NCBI GenBank assembly: GCA_001949185.1
Contig: BDGG01000015.1
Coordinates: 662,314 to 726,313 of the forward strand
Direction of reading: 5' to 3'
Source of the DNA: Ramazzottius varieornatus
Taxonomy: Eukaryota > Tardigrada > Eutardigrada > Parachela > Ramazzottiidae
Length of the DNA stretch: 64,000 nucleotides
Part shown: positions 35,212-46,781 of the stretch, piece by piece
Layout of the letters: the number at the start of each line of letters is the position of its first letter
Numbering within the stretch: the first letter of the stretch is position 1
Notes under the pieces: model-generated
What the model saw: the letters and a program-made list of their open reading frames with translations, nothing else
Databases searched by the model: none
What the model was told of the DNA's origin: nothing
Program-made: the position numbers and the translations under genes

Positions 35212-37019
35212 AATCACGATCTTGGACGTTTCGTTTGCCGGTCTCCCAAGTACCAAAACATGAGTCTTTCTTCCCTGAGAAAGCCGACCAGTTATCGACA
35301 GTTTGGACGCTGACAGGTAGTCTGCTCATCACAACGAAGAAGCAGATAGCCATGAAATGGTGGGCACATATGCATTGATGGAAAACGTAGATATGGAAAT
35401 GATCAAATTATTTTTGAGTCCGTCGGGGAATTCATTTCGGGATTTGGGACAGACAAGCAAGTCTGGGTATTTTCGTATACGCAGAAACAAAGTATTGTAT
35501 TTGCCCAAAACTGACTTTCTATTTTGGATCAATTTCCTTCCTGTCACATTTGTCGCAAATGGCCGTCTAAAACCTCCCCTATTCTTCGATCTCTCGCCTT
35601 CAGCATTTCACTGTATAAAACTTAAGAACGTCTACTAGCCACTTTCCTAGAGGTTGGAGGTTTATAATACTCTGGCGCTCTAGAATCACGATCTGTGAAG
35701 TGGCAGCATCTTGCTTGTATCACTGACGCGAATTTATTTGTTCAGAAAGCAACTTGACAAATCTATTGCTGTGATTACCGGCGAACGAAAATATTGTAGA
35801 TTCTTGTCACAGCAGCACATGTCAGATAACGTAAAGCCTCTGATCGATCGATAAGTTCAATAAGCCTCAGCATAATAAAAACAATTGGGGAATCCACAAC
35901 AGCCGAGTCAACCAATCTCCCGGAATTTCAAACAACACAAATGGCCTTTCGAAGGGGATAGAACATGTTCTGGTCTTGCCCTTGTAACATTCCGACGAAA
36001 GACTAGAGAATACTCCAAACCAGTTACATCACACTCTACCTGACAGAGCTGGAAGCCGATACTACCACTTCCGGTATGACGGTGCGGCTTAAATCAACAG
36101 AGGAAATGGTTGTCATATTTAGTCCGATTCCCCATACACACCGAAAGTCTAGCGAACTATGCAAACAGTCCTATCGTGCACGCGGATCGATAAACTTATA
36201 TTTTGCATAAAAAATCACTCGGATATTACGTTATAATTTCCGCGAAAAAAAAATATTTTCGATCCGGAAGTGGGAAAACATTTTCAAAAATGCGAGTTTC
36301 CGGATCTGCTACAATTTATAATATCCCGAAAAAGCTATTCGACTACAAAGTGTTGACATAAGCGTCTGAGTATTTTGCATATATATTGAAGCTTTCTTCC
36401 AAGCAAATACTGTAGTCAGGCTGTACGATGGTAGTTCACTACGATGAGACACTATAGAGGATAGAGGACAAGATTTCGTAAACACTTCGCTTGCTGCGTT
36501 TACTCGGAATGCCATCCTGTGTTGAGTGAAGACATGACGGACCTGAGAGATTGTAAAAGAGACAAAGAAATCTGGTCATTCATGGTAGTGGTAGAATAAG
36601 CACCTGGAAGCCTATAGGCAAGGTCCCCACGAGACGATGCCTCACGACATCATTATAGTCTGTCCTTAACTACCTCCTATCCTCCGTCAAATTGTGGCCT
36701 TTATAAATACGAAATGGCAAGTGCTGTTTGATGATGACGTCTTGCGAATGCCAAGATTCACTTTGTCATCAGAGACTGCTATAATATCCGAGCCTCGTTA
36801 AAACGGCCCATAGTGCCGCTATCTGACGGGATTTACGGCGGCGTTTCTCCGATAGACTCACTCGTGTCGCCACCATCATGATGGAAAGCCATCAAGTAGC
36901 GCTATAAAATCCCTACAAACGACTCCTTACTACTTTCTTAATCTCCCATAATCGAACAGAACCCTGTCCAGCTGGTGAAAGACAAGGAACTCCATGCTAA
37001 CGCACACAGTCCAATTCTA

Positions 37020-37124
37020 CAAGTGTTGAAAAGGCACCCCTTCCGGCGGTCACGCGGTCTTGTAAAATTAATCAATGGTAACTGACATCACGTGACCACC
37101 GGAAGGTATGCCTTTTCAGCACTG
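37020..37124. mobile_element. Palindromic MITE-like element (AAGTGTTGAAAAGGCA ends)
   Basis: The left arm TACAAGTGTTGAAAAGGCA plus CCCTTCCGGCGGTCACG is matched in inverse by CGTGACCACCGGAAGG plus TGCCTTTTCAGCACTGTA. Arms of about 37 bp enclose a 30-bp AT-rich loop, and TA flanks both sides, suggesting a Tc1/mariner-type target duplication. Confidence 0.65.
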
Positions 37125-37180
37125 TAGCACAAACCAGATTTTGGTAGACCGTAATGAGCCACCTGTATAACCATGACATA

Positions 37181-37305
37181 CTGCAATGCTTCATGAACTT
37201 CGCGAATCACGTCATCATAGGCGCGAAACATCCCTTAGGGGGTTGATAGAGCAAAACTTTCGGACCAGGGCTCGTCTATACGCGTATGTTCATGAAGCAT
37301 TACAG
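37181..37305. mobile_element. Tc1/mariner-like MITE, copy 2 (CTGCAATGCTTCATGAAC ends)
   Basis: A 125-bp element whose ends CTGCAATGCTTCATGAAC and GTTCATGAAGCATTACAG are inverted and flanked by TA on both sides. It shares termini and the inner CGCGAATCACGTCAT-like sequence with the copy at 2,094-2,215. Confidence 0.75.
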
Positions 37306-37598
37306 TACACGTATTCCTGCTTGAGACTGACGGCACGGCGTGCCATGGTCCTCATTAATATCGGTGACCAACCGAAGGTACACCCATGTACTCGCGGTCT
37401 TCTCAGAATTTAATCAAACAAAAATCATAAACCTAATTTTCCCGCGTAGCTCAACAGTCAAGTGTAGCGCGAAAGCACAGTAACACAAAAAGGTCTGATA
37501 TTTGGATAAGAAAAATTAGGGCAGGAAGCCGTCAACGATTCTTATTTTGGTCCCTTATCTGTGCAAAGTCTCTCATCACATTTTCGGCAATCACACAA

Positions 37599-38872
37599 TC
37601 AGAGATCAGTTGAGAAATTTTCCATGTTTTGGTCTGCCGCACTGTCCATGGCGTTATTGGCATGGTCAGGTTCTTGCAGGGAACTAGGCTTGGCAAGCGA
37701 TGCCAAATGAGCGGTGAGATCTAGGGTGATTGCTTCATACTCTTCGTACTGCGCCTTCAGTGCTTCGATCTCTTTCAGAACTCGCCTACGACCTACGCCA
37801 ATCTTCTCTTTTGTCGTTTCCTCAAGCTTTCCGTCTACGGTAAAAATCTAGTTTCATAATTTCATCTTTGAGAAACTGTTTTGTTTGATTGCTAACTGGT
37901 TCGGAGAATGTTGATGAAGCCGTTAAAACGATGCCGGACTTACAGTCAATTTCGGGATATTTGTAGAAGGCTTCTGGCTTTCGAGTGTTGAGCAAGGCCG
38001 ACATCATTGTAGTTGGTTCATTAAAGACCTGCAGAAGAAAAACCAGGATAGCATATTTTGCTAAACAGAATTAAGTCCGAAGCTCATACAAATTCATCGT
38101 GATACTCCCAGATGTTGTAACCGTCTCCGCTGGAGTATCGCCTGGGATCATTGTCCTTCAGCAAGAGACGTACCCATGTGTACAGAGTTACCTGTAAAGC
38201 AAAGGGTCGGTGTTGTGTTTTGAACGATGATCTGGTAGACTGGCCTTATCGGTCGACAGCCGTACTTCAGAACTCACTTCACGTTCGTGCGGATCGTGGA
38301 AGAACACCTTCACCTGCACATCAAACTCGCCCCATCCCGTCTCTTCAACCTCAAAAGGGTACTGAGTCACACCTAGAAGCACGCCAGAAGAGTAGGGACA
38401 AAGAAAAAGGTGGCGAAGGTAAAGGTTTTGTAGAAGAAGGTTTACTGCGGATGTGGTCTGGATACGACTCGTGGAGCTTGAACTGAACTTTCTTGATCCA
38501 TATCCCCAGATCCTAGGGCGACCACCAACAAGTTCAAACACCAACCAAGACTATTTCATGATTCAAGAAGGGTTTGTACCTCGTTATCGAACGGGCGTAG
38601 ATACAGACACCACCTGTGCGTATGCTGCTTCTGCGGGACACTTCCGGCAGGCGCCGAGTTACCGCTTGAGAGACTGAGATCCACAGGGTCGTTGGCGCAG
38701 ACATCAGGGACCGAACTTTCCATAGGCTTTGAGCGACATCCAATCAGGAAGGGCTTGACAATCTGAACATTCTGCAGAAGCAACAAGGCTACTCGATGGG
38801 ATAAAGTTGGCACCAAGGAAGTACAGTAGCAAGCTTAGGATGGCTTACCTTCTGACGACCACCAGAGTCCAT
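37599..38872 (-). CDS. YEATS4: YEATS4/GAS41-type YEATS domain protein
   Basis: Seven exons on the minus strand (38872-38849, 38771-38580, 38512-38446, 38372-38278, 38191-38089, 38028-37944, 37834-37599; inner borders accurate to about one base) give about 266 residues; human YEATS4 has 227. The YEATS domain fills most of the protein: NVQIVKPFLIGCRSK, HTHRWCLYLRPFDNE, WIKKVQFKLHESYPDHIRS, YPFEVEETGWGEFDVQVKVF, FHDPHEREVTLYTWVRLLLK and NEPTTMMSALLNTRKPEAFY. The HES(Y)P and GWGEF motifs form the acyl-lysine reading pocket. The C terminus LKEIEALKAQYEEYEA is a coiled coil used to join SRCAP and TIP60 chromatin complexes in the nucleus. A loop of about 24 extra, Ser/Pro-rich residues separates IGCRSK from HTHRW relative to human. 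Exon 1 codes eight residues. Confidence 0.92.
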
Positions 38873-39708
38873 TCCCCAGTTCTTCTTCTGCACCTTTCGG
38901 TTCTGTTGTGAAAACATTGTTCCCGTTGACCTGCCAAAAAGAAGCGATGAGGAAGCACTGCGGCACTGCGCCGGTCGGCGAAAGTCTTCCAGGACTTAGC
39001 AAGGTGGGAAATGGACCGGAAGTCAGCTGAGCAAGCAGAGCGAAAATTTATGACCAGGAAAACAATCAAACGTAAACAAACCCCTGGCCGCAATATCAAA
39101 AGTAGACTTGCTGGAAATTCTCAGTTTTTGACGAATTTGGCGAATGAAGGAACAGGTGTCGAGCGCAGGTGTGCAGTGAGCATCAGAACATGACGACACG
39201 CACCTAAAAACAGCGGTTCCGTGACCGTTTGACTTGACTAGATGCACTCGAACGCTGAACAACTACAAGACTGGTTGGTTGACAAAAATTTGCACTGCGT
39301 GCATTCAGCCGGTAAAGGGGCCGAACAAAGTAGTCGAATCGAGCCAATCGCAGATTTATTCAGGAAATGGAGAATTTCCAGCGGCTCTAATTAAAAGTAT
39401 TCCTCCGTGGGTGGTTGGTCGGGTCGGCTCGAACCTGTTCAGCCGTTCGGTGGTCAAGGCAATGCCATGATTGCCATCACAGTGTTCATAGCTCACACTT
39501 GATTAAGATGGTACGCCCCAAAACCGAGGGCTTGCGCTGAGTCGCTGATTGAGCGGCACATTTTTGCCCTCATCCATTGCGCCGCGCCAGATTTTCAGTG
39601 AGCTTTTTTCCCAGCTGATGCATCGTCGTCCATTCTTCTTGGATCTTCCCCAAATCTTCCATAATCCATCTTTGCTCTGCCACTAAGTCTCCTCTTCTGT
39701 ATTGTGCT
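38873..39708. promoter_or_regulatory. Upstream region of YEATS4 and of the putative 39.7-kb gene
   Basis: The stretch lies between oppositely oriented gene starts and would hold their promoters. No hairpin repeat or coding frame is convincing. Inferred from orientation only. Confidence 0.35.
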
Positions 39709-40634
39709 ATGCCTCGTACCAAGGTCAATAATGCTCGTATCACACATCGGATGGGTGGTGCTTTCCGTCCCGGTAACGCAATTCGACTTCAAATAGCCCG
39801 ACTAGATCCAGCACTGGCAGTCGGCGTTCCGGTGAACCCAGCCCGCGCAGCTCCAGACTCAGCTCGAAATGCCACTGTGGTTTCTCCAGTGCGTGTCCAC
39901 CGCACAATCATCGTGACCATTCAAACGCATCCAGCTCAAGTCAAAGTGGAACCATCACCGTTGAAGCGACCTTTTCCAGATGTTATCGAGTTCTGAGGTA
40001 ATCACTCGGCCAAGTGTTATCCATAAGGCGTGTCTGTATTCACATGATGGTTTTCCTCCGCAGGACCTGTGGCGGGAGCAAGCACGCACAAACTACGCCT
40101 TGGAAAGATTATGAAGTCGTTCCTCCAGGTGTGTAAGACAGTCAATTGCACCGATCTCAAGGCCATGTGTTCACCTCGCAAGTATCTTGTTGACAGGTGG
40201 TCCTGCCAAACCTCTGGACGAAAACGTGTTCTCGTGCGAACAGAAAGCGCCGGGCAAAATGCGTCTGGATGGACAGTCTAACATCTGGGATCCTACAGGC
40301 CAGCTTGATGGACATAGAACGCCGAAAGTTCACGGGAAAAGAATTGCTTCGCGGTGAGTTCCGAATAGTCCTTTGTCATCCGAAGAGAATCAGATCAAGT
40401 GGCGCATGTGTTTAGTGTAACCGCATGGAAGTGTGCGCCACGTGACAGAAGGATATGGCCGAGCTGGTTTGCTCAGGTCCCAACTGTCATATTGTTGTTT
40501 ACAGAAGTCGTCAACGAGTTGCTGTCATTGGACTCTGCGCGTAGTAAGGAACCGCTGAAGGTACGCTCGGCGAATGGAAAGGGCGTGACAGCTCTGGTTT
40601 CTCCCGCCTTCCTAAAGCTATCAAAGGGATAACG
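39709..40634 (+). CDS. Putative multi-exon gene of unknown function
   Basis: A 95-codon plus-strand frame (39709-39996) starts MPRTKVNNARITHRMGGAFR and is Arg/Pro/Val-rich, ending at a TGA that abuts a GTAATC donor. Spliceable segments follow: 40064-40128 (frame GGSKHAQTTPWKDYEVVPPG, acceptor CTCCGCAG, donor GTGTGT) and 40197-40354 (GPAKPLDENVFSCEQKAPGK, MRLDGQSNIWDPTGQLDGHR, donor GTGAGT), then a segment after the acceptor TTTACAG at 40,505. The two middle segments join in phase; the join to the first frame is unclear. VVPPGG...SNI(W) faintly recalls Jupiter/HN1 microtubule-associated proteins, too weak to name. The gene may start elsewhere. Confidence 0.35.
40395..40444. repeat. Hairpin repeat, single
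   Basis: TCAAGTGGCGCATGTGTTTAG / GGAAGTGTGCGCCACGTGAC, in the presumed last intron of the putative gene. Confidence 0.85.
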
Positions 40635-40635
40635 A

Positions 40636-41366
40636 TGAACCTTGTCTCATGCTTCTGAAGAATGGAAAAGTTTATTCTACAACTGACGTTGAGTGATTTG
40701 GCGGAATATGTTCGAACCGAGCACGAGAAAGGCAACAACCCAAAGTTCGATGATCTGAAGAACTAAAACGTAGTGGAGCTGCTGCAAGGTTATCTGAAAA
40801 CTTACTACTGACTGGTAGGGAAGTCAAACGCTACAGTTTGCAACTAGAGGATTTTTCTGATGAAAGTTTCTGTTTCAGACTGTCGGCGGACAGCCACCAA
40901 TGTTTCCTGTGGAAAAGCCTTTGTAATCTTCTGCAGGTCAGCACTGCACCGTAACTCATGGGTGTGCTGTTTTCTGTTTCAAGTTGCTGTTCATTCCAGG
41001 TGCCGTTAGTGTTTTATCCATTTAGTTATCTTAGCTTACGTCGTTGCTTCATGTCGCTGACTTGAGGCTGGCTTCTCGTTTCATCAGTTATTCAGTATAT
41101 ATTCTCCAAAACGCAGGTCCGTGGAAAATAACTACAGACCGTCTGCGCTGACTACTTCCGGTCAAACACATGGCCAACAATAATGCAAAGGTCGTTTGGC
41201 CAAGGTGTTCATCTCTCATTTTCTCGCCTTGCAGGCTTTCTCACCAAAAAATAGAAGGTCGTTAGAATCTTTTCATCGAGGTAAGCGGGTGAATTGGATG
41301 ACTATTTATACAAAGTTAGATTTCGTGGCAGAGGCAAGCAGTGCAACATCGGAGAACGCAGAGGTA
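40636..41366. other. Intergenic, convergent gene ends
   Basis: A short frame at 40,662-40,764 (LSDLAEYVRTEHEKGNNPKF) could be a terminal exon of the putative gene to the left, but no splice path was found. Nothing else seen. Confidence 0.3.
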
Positions 41367-44300
41367 TCACAGTAGGCTGGTTCGAGGCTCCGAATTGGAA
41401 GAGAGTCGTCTGCGACTCTTTGAGAACTTTCTTCGACAATACTCCTTTATATCCAGTTTGACACAAACGTAGGACAAGAATGCGAAGGCGAAGTAGAGAT
41501 GTTTACTAAGGTCCCTGGCTGGTTCGTACGTGATGAGCTGTTCCGTTGACGTTTGCAGCAAGCACACTGGATAGATGGACAAGACGGTCCAGAAGGACAG
41601 CACAATCTCCAACATGTTTGTTAGCAGGTAGAAGATGGAGCTGTAGAGAAGGATAGTGAAGGCCGAAGAGGACGTGGCGTGCGTCGACTTCTTCATCGTG
41701 TTGGTCCTGCCTACACCGTTGGCGCTGGGTCCACGCGTCGGCTTCCGGCTCAGTGTGGAATTAGAAGAAGCTTTAGAGTTGCCTTTGTACATGATGGAGT
41801 TTTGCACACTAAGGCCCATCGTTTCTCGGGAACTCTTCAGTCGAACCAGAATAAGCCAGTTGAGGACGACGATGATGATGGTAGCACTGAGGCGGATGAT
41901 GACTTCGAACCAGGCGTCAAAGATGCGCCACTGTCGAAGTCCCGGAGGGTACTGTGGCAGACTGGCTTGAGACTGGATCTTCATGTGGTTGAAGACCCAG
42001 TAGTACATGACTGGGTTGATGAGCGAGCAGAGAGCGGTGGAAGAATAGATCAGGCCGACAACGACCAAACTTGTCGTGCGCCGGAAGCTACTGCTGGTTT
42101 TGTGCTGCAGCGGCGACGTCAGGGCGTGGTAGCGATCGATGCAGAAAACAACCAAGATCCTGTAAAGAAATTGAAAAGAAGTGGAAGTCAGTTGGAAGTC
42201 AGCCCGATACTCCATTGCATAACTTCAAAAAACTTGAATACGCGACGAGACACTTCTGTCGAGTGGCGCACATTCCAGTGTTACTAGCCGAAAGAGTGCG
42301 CCATTTGAGAAACGATCCTGCAGAGTCCGATTGTTTTCCTAACTGGCGCATATTGCCGGTATATTTGGCTAGATGGGTGGGCCACTCGCAAAAACGATCC
42401 TCTTGAACTTGTTTGCCGAGTTCCCATTTAATTGCCCGATTGATACAAGAGGGGTGATTTCGGCTATAATCATATGCGTACCAGGTCTGATTATGAAACA
42501 GTGTTCTGGTCTGAAAACACCTAGAAAGTATGATTTCACAGAGGAAAAACCAAGAAATTGGTAAGAAAGTTTGATTTTAGTCTGTTTCCACCTAGTATCC
42601 GACCATATTCCAACCGAAACACTGTTTCATAATCAAACCTGTTACGCATACGATACTAGTATGCTGCGAATTTTCTGACCCTTTTTTTCAATAGGGTTGG
42701 TCTTGGTTTAGAAACAGCGAGAAACTAAGGATTCGGACCGTGGTCATCAATTCGATCGCTTACTACTGTAGTTTCACACAGTGACGAGGCAGTTTCCAGA
42801 TAATTGCCTTGACTTTCTTTGTCCGCCTTATCGAATTAGGGATAAGTTGGATTGCGGCAAAACTATTCCCGATGGCGTGTTGGAAGCTTATCTTTATGGA
42901 AAGGTTTGTAGCTAATGTGGCTAACATGGTTATGTCGTGCAGGAAAAAGGGTATCCTGGCCTTACCCTTGAGAGGAGAAACTGAGGAGGGCATCCAGGAA
43001 TGACCATACACCGTGAGTCCATTCGAAAAAGTGACCGTAGGCTTTTTTCGTCTCCGGCTCAATTTCCCAGACGTCCACACCTAATAGGATGATCATCCGG
43101 TTCCACCTGCAAAACACCAGGTGATTTTCTTAATGGCGCTACTCTCAAATTGACTTCACCTGCTCGATGACACATACGACCTTCGCGCAGTAGCTTAATT
43201 TTTATCTAGGGAATTTCGTTTATATACACTTCCTCATGTCCAAATTCGGTGAGATTGGTTAATTATTTACCGGATTGATCTGATATTGTCATCAATTTAC
43301 GCGTTGCTTTCCTGCGGACCGAGTAAATTAAAAGTAATGAACGCGACGTGAGTTCTTCATTAAGCGGCCAACCGAAAAGTGAACGACGGAAAGGTTCCTG
43401 TATTTTTTCATGCTGTTGAAACTCTGAACGCGAGCTTTATTGCCATTTGGAACTTGCAACGTAATATTCCAACTGAATGCCATTAAGCTGATGGCAGGTC
43501 CATGGTTCAAACAGCGGTGAGGTCTCCAGGTCGACTCTATCGTAAAACGCTGCTGACAGAAGAGGAAGCCATAGGCCATAGGTCATGATGTTGATGTGCG
43601 GGTTATGCCCTTTGATATTTGGTAGTAAAGCTCCACGCTGAGCGGGACATTAGAGTTGTCAGTGGGTTGTCCATGTCCGGAGATATAGCCCGGATCTGTA
43701 ACCTGAGCTCCTCCATGACTTTCGCCTGATTGGTAACCCTTACTCTAACTAACGCCTTGTCCTGCATCCCCGCCATGATTAGCGTCATCAATGCGCAATG
43801 GTAGACAACCAGTATAGTGGCTGCCACGTAAGACATCACCAGACGGAAATGACCACCTCTGGCAAGATTCGAAATTCAGGCGGTGCGAAAAGACTGAAAT
43901 AAATCGATCTACAGTCCGCGAGGCTGGAGTTTTGACATTTACCTGGAAAAGTAGTTTACCGAGTCAAGTGTTGGAAACGCACTCAGCTAGCTGTCATCGC
44001 TCGTGCGTTTCTGAAGGCCTAAATGACGTTCGTGGGCAAAATCACTCGACTCAAATTGAAGTATTTTGACAGAGTAGTTTTATAAATTAAGAGTTTTTGT
44101 TCACTAATATGCACTGTCGAGGTGTTTCGATCATCTGTCAGATAAAGATTACGCACAATATATACACGCGCCTGGCCTAAATGTGGCCATGGACGAAGCT
44201 GTGGGCAGCGAAGGGAAAGGAGCATTGCTTCGATTGATTTTTTGATGGAACAACTTTAGGTGGCCCGTGCCGCCTCCGCATCCGCTGCCCAAGTTGTGTT

Positions 44301-44744
44301 CATACCCACATTTAGGCTAGGCGCGGGTAATTGATTTTGATTGGTTGATGGGGCTTACAGGTAGCAGACATCAGTGACGAACATTCCCAGTAAGAAAATG
44401 CGTCGACTGCGCGAAGCATCGGCGGTGCCCGAGCGACTTCCGCGTCGGCGTTGGCCATCGGTCTGTCGGTGTTCCCTCGGCACCAGAATAATGCCCAAAA
44501 TGTTGCCGACGGTACCGATGGCCAGCAGGATGGGGAAAGAGACGCGGGTAATCCAGACTGCTTGCGACTCGTCGGTGGTGGTGAAGCGCGTTGGCTGTTG
44601 TCGACCACAGCTGTCGACGGTATTTGACGGCATAATCAGGGTCGAATTCATGGCATCTAGTGCCGTAGAGAAGTTGTGCAAGCTCAACAGATTAGACGCC
44701 GATAAATCTGCATCGGTGCCTGTCGTCATCGTCATTGCTGGCAA
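41367..44744 (-). CDS. Orphan class A-like GPCR (probable peptide receptor type)
   Basis: Three exons on the minus strand (44744-44359, 43106-42966, 42159-41367) join in matching phases to 439 residues. The N terminus is Thr/Ser/Asn-rich and probably extracellular. TM1 VSFPILLAIGTVGNILGIIL, TM2 RIFLLGMFVTDVCYLWN (with Asp), TM3 region FEWTHGVWSFLDALLSFSSQ, ILVVFCIDRYHAL (DRY motif and P at TSPLQ), TM4 TSLVVVGLIYSSTALCSLI, TM5 VIIRLSATIIIVVLNWLIL, TM6 FTILLYSSIFYLLTNMLEIV and TM7 KHLYFAFAFLSYVCVKLDIK. The usual NPxxY in TM7 is not present. The third cytoplasmic loop is Ser/Lys-rich. The ligand is unknown. Intron 1 (1.25 kb) carries a MITE and intron 2 carries a hairpin array and another MITE. 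Confidence 0.75.
42260..42388. repeat. Hairpin repeat array, two units, GPCR intron 2
   Basis: Units at 42260-42308 and 42339-42388, 79 bp apart, ending TTTGCCGAGTTCCCA. Confidence 0.85.
42474..42649. mobile_element. Palindromic MITE-like element (ATGCGTACCAGGTCTGATTA ends)
   Basis: The left arm starts ATGCGTACCAGGTCTGATTA and continues TGAAACAGTGTTCTGGT. The right arm, read in inverse, is ATGCGTAACAGGTTTGATTA then TGAAACAGTGTTTCGGT. Arms of about 37 bp agree at about 32 positions across a 176-bp element with no coding frame. No clear target duplication. Confidence 0.7.
44164..44328. mobile_element. Palindromic MITE-like element (CGCGCCTGGCCTAAATGTGG ends)
   Basis: The left arm ACACGCGCCTGGCCTAAATG continues TGGCCATGGACGAAGCTGTG and GGCAGCG; the right arm in inverse is ACCCGCGCCTAGCCTAAATG, TGGGTATGAACACAACTTG, GGCAGCG. 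Arms of about 47 bp lie around a 65-bp centre, in intron 1 of the orphan GPCR. Confidence 0.7.
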
Positions 44745-46579
44745 TACAGAATCAAATTATCCCACTCCAGTCAGTGGCGCACACAGAGGGTCCAGCTCTT
44801 GCCGTTCTTATTGCCTCCTCCAGTATGCAAAGTACGGTCGCTAGATATTCTTCATGGCCCACAATACGAACAATCGAAAATCGTTGTAATGTTCCTTCTA
44901 ACTGACGGAGTGCGTTTGAATAAAATAATAACAACACCGACAATACGGCTCCAGTATCCCAAAATAACCTACACAATGGAAATGCTGAGACGGTAAGAAT
45001 GCTGAATGCGGTGGAAAACCGTTCAGGTCGTTTAAGAAAATATAATATTCCCACAAGGTCCTGCTGGTGTATTGGGTAATGGTTGCTAATAGAATAAAAT
45101 GGATAGAGGTCCCCGAAGAAGAAGAAGGCGGGCCTTGTGTAGGCACCAGAGGCGCGGCAAGTGATCGGATCATGCGCCACTCATTGCGGGTGAGAGTATT
45201 GGACGGGGATTAACGCATGGCCGCTCTTTGACGCCAAGTTCCGAAAAAAGGGGAAAAGGAAAAGCAGTGTAAAGGAAATGGATCTGTTCGGCAGCAGCTT
45301 GTTTTTGCAGAGTCGCGAGTGGAGTGGCCGTCTTTGTTGAGAGGGTCGTGTCAACGGCGAATTCTCTGTGGAGCGACGGCGACGTCCACGCGCGCGCCGC
45401 TTGATGTGGCAGTGTTGAAGCGGATAAGTCGAAGAGACAGATGACTGATTAACTTACAAAGCTGTGCCAAGACATCGCAAACGATATGCAGGCCCCCCAA
45501 TAGAAATCACATTAGCCACAGACCAAGCATCAAACATGCTAACTGCATCATATTCCCCACGCTCTCCATCTCCCCTCTAAATCTCTCTTTCTGTGCTAGA
45601 GACATTGCTTACAAAATTAGGTAAGAAAAAATTTTTTGAAGGTCGTCAAGAGATTTCTCTCGGTTGTCATCCCCTGAGATGTGGGAATGTTTCAAGGGCA
45701 TGTACGAACTTCCTTTCTTCCTAGGTCGGTCTGGACCTCGCTGAAGATGTCGATCGGATACTTGCGATTGCTTATACTACGCTGTGTCGAACTGTCAGAC
45801 TGTAGCACTGTCAACGTTTGTCTAGCTAGAGTCCCTCCGTGATTTATGTGTTTTGGGTAGCTTTGTACTTAGGTCGTCTGGGATGCGATTGAAGACTTCA
45901 GCCCGTACAGCCCGCCCATTTCCTGCGGCAAATCGCCGGATAATCAAATGTCGCAACCTATACAATTTGCCATTGATTTCAGCCCACCCTCGGTTCTTGA
46001 CATGCCTTTGTCACGGGTCGGGAACTTCGGCAGCTTCAAGGCTTGGAATGGAAGATAAATATTTTCATTGCGGAAGAAGGAGTCTGATCGGTGGACTTTG
46101 GAGAGCTGTTAAAATTACGGAAGTCAACGTCTGTGCAGCTGAGCAAGAGTCAGGCTGTTGAAGGAGTTTTTAACTGCCAGCTAAACGATCGTCGAGAGCT
46201 GTAATCGTTTTTTACCAGCCGTAATTGTGCCAAAGATTAGTGTCGAATCATGGAACATTCAGAAAGGGTGCTTAGCATCACAGTTGACGAACTGTGAAAT
46301 TCAAATTGCGCAGGCTTCCTTCCCCACCACAGCTCAGGCCAACGCACAAACGTGCCAAAAAGCTTTTTCGGCATTTATACAGTATATTTCCTTGATCCAT
46401 TCGAGGGAAAATATTCGTAAAAAGAATGCCGATTAAGATTTGATGTGTACCATGTAAAAGGAAACGGAACAAATTGTTTCAGTACTGTATGCATGTTGAC
46501 GTCGGAAGTTGACATCGAGCGAGTAGACTGGTAGATTCGATAATGTTTGAGTGTCCAAATGCAGCTTTGGAACACTCAC
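44745..46579. other. Gene-poor stretch upstream of the orphan GPCR
   Basis: Should include the GPCR promoter. Open frames here are short and lack splice support. No hairpin repeat present. Confidence 0.4.
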
Positions 46580-46781
46580 GTGCAGACAATTACAGAATCT
46601 GATTAGGTAAAGTGTCAAAAAGTCAGTCGTCAAGCCTTCCACTTGGGCCTTGATCTGCTGAAACTTTCCTGCTGCAGAGCTTGAGCCAGTCAAAGTGTCA
46701 CTTTTATGACTTCGGATCGGGCGTATTCCCGATGGATCCTGTTGGATTTCGGCAAGACCCTGAAATCGATCGTCATCATCG
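46580..46781 (-). CDS. Orphan exon of an unidentified gene
   Basis: A 202-bp minus-strand segment is bounded by a good acceptor (GGTTTTTTAG) and donor (GTGAGT) and is open in the phase both imply. It encodes DDDDRFQGLAEIQQDPSGIR, PIRSHKSDTLTGSSSAAGKF and QQIKAQVEGLTTDFLTLYLI then RFCNCLH. No neighbouring exon could be joined with confidence. It could be a chance ORF, but the splice sites and composition favour an exon. Confidence 0.35.

Larger units (their letters stand above)
33857..37598. other. Upstream region of the 5-HT2-like gene and 3' flank of YEATS4
   Basis: 3.7 kb without a supported gene. It should contain the receptor's 5' leader and promoter. It holds a hairpin array (35079-35211) and two MITE-like palindromes (37020-37124, 37181-37305). 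Confidence 0.5.

Noticed and set aside
43323-43662. Minus-strand frame NPHINIMTYGLWLPLLSAAF ... WTCHQLNGIQLEYY as an exon of the orphan GPCR.
   Set aside because: It would need a non-standard donor, and the GPCR exons on either side already join in phase without it. It may be decayed coding sequence.
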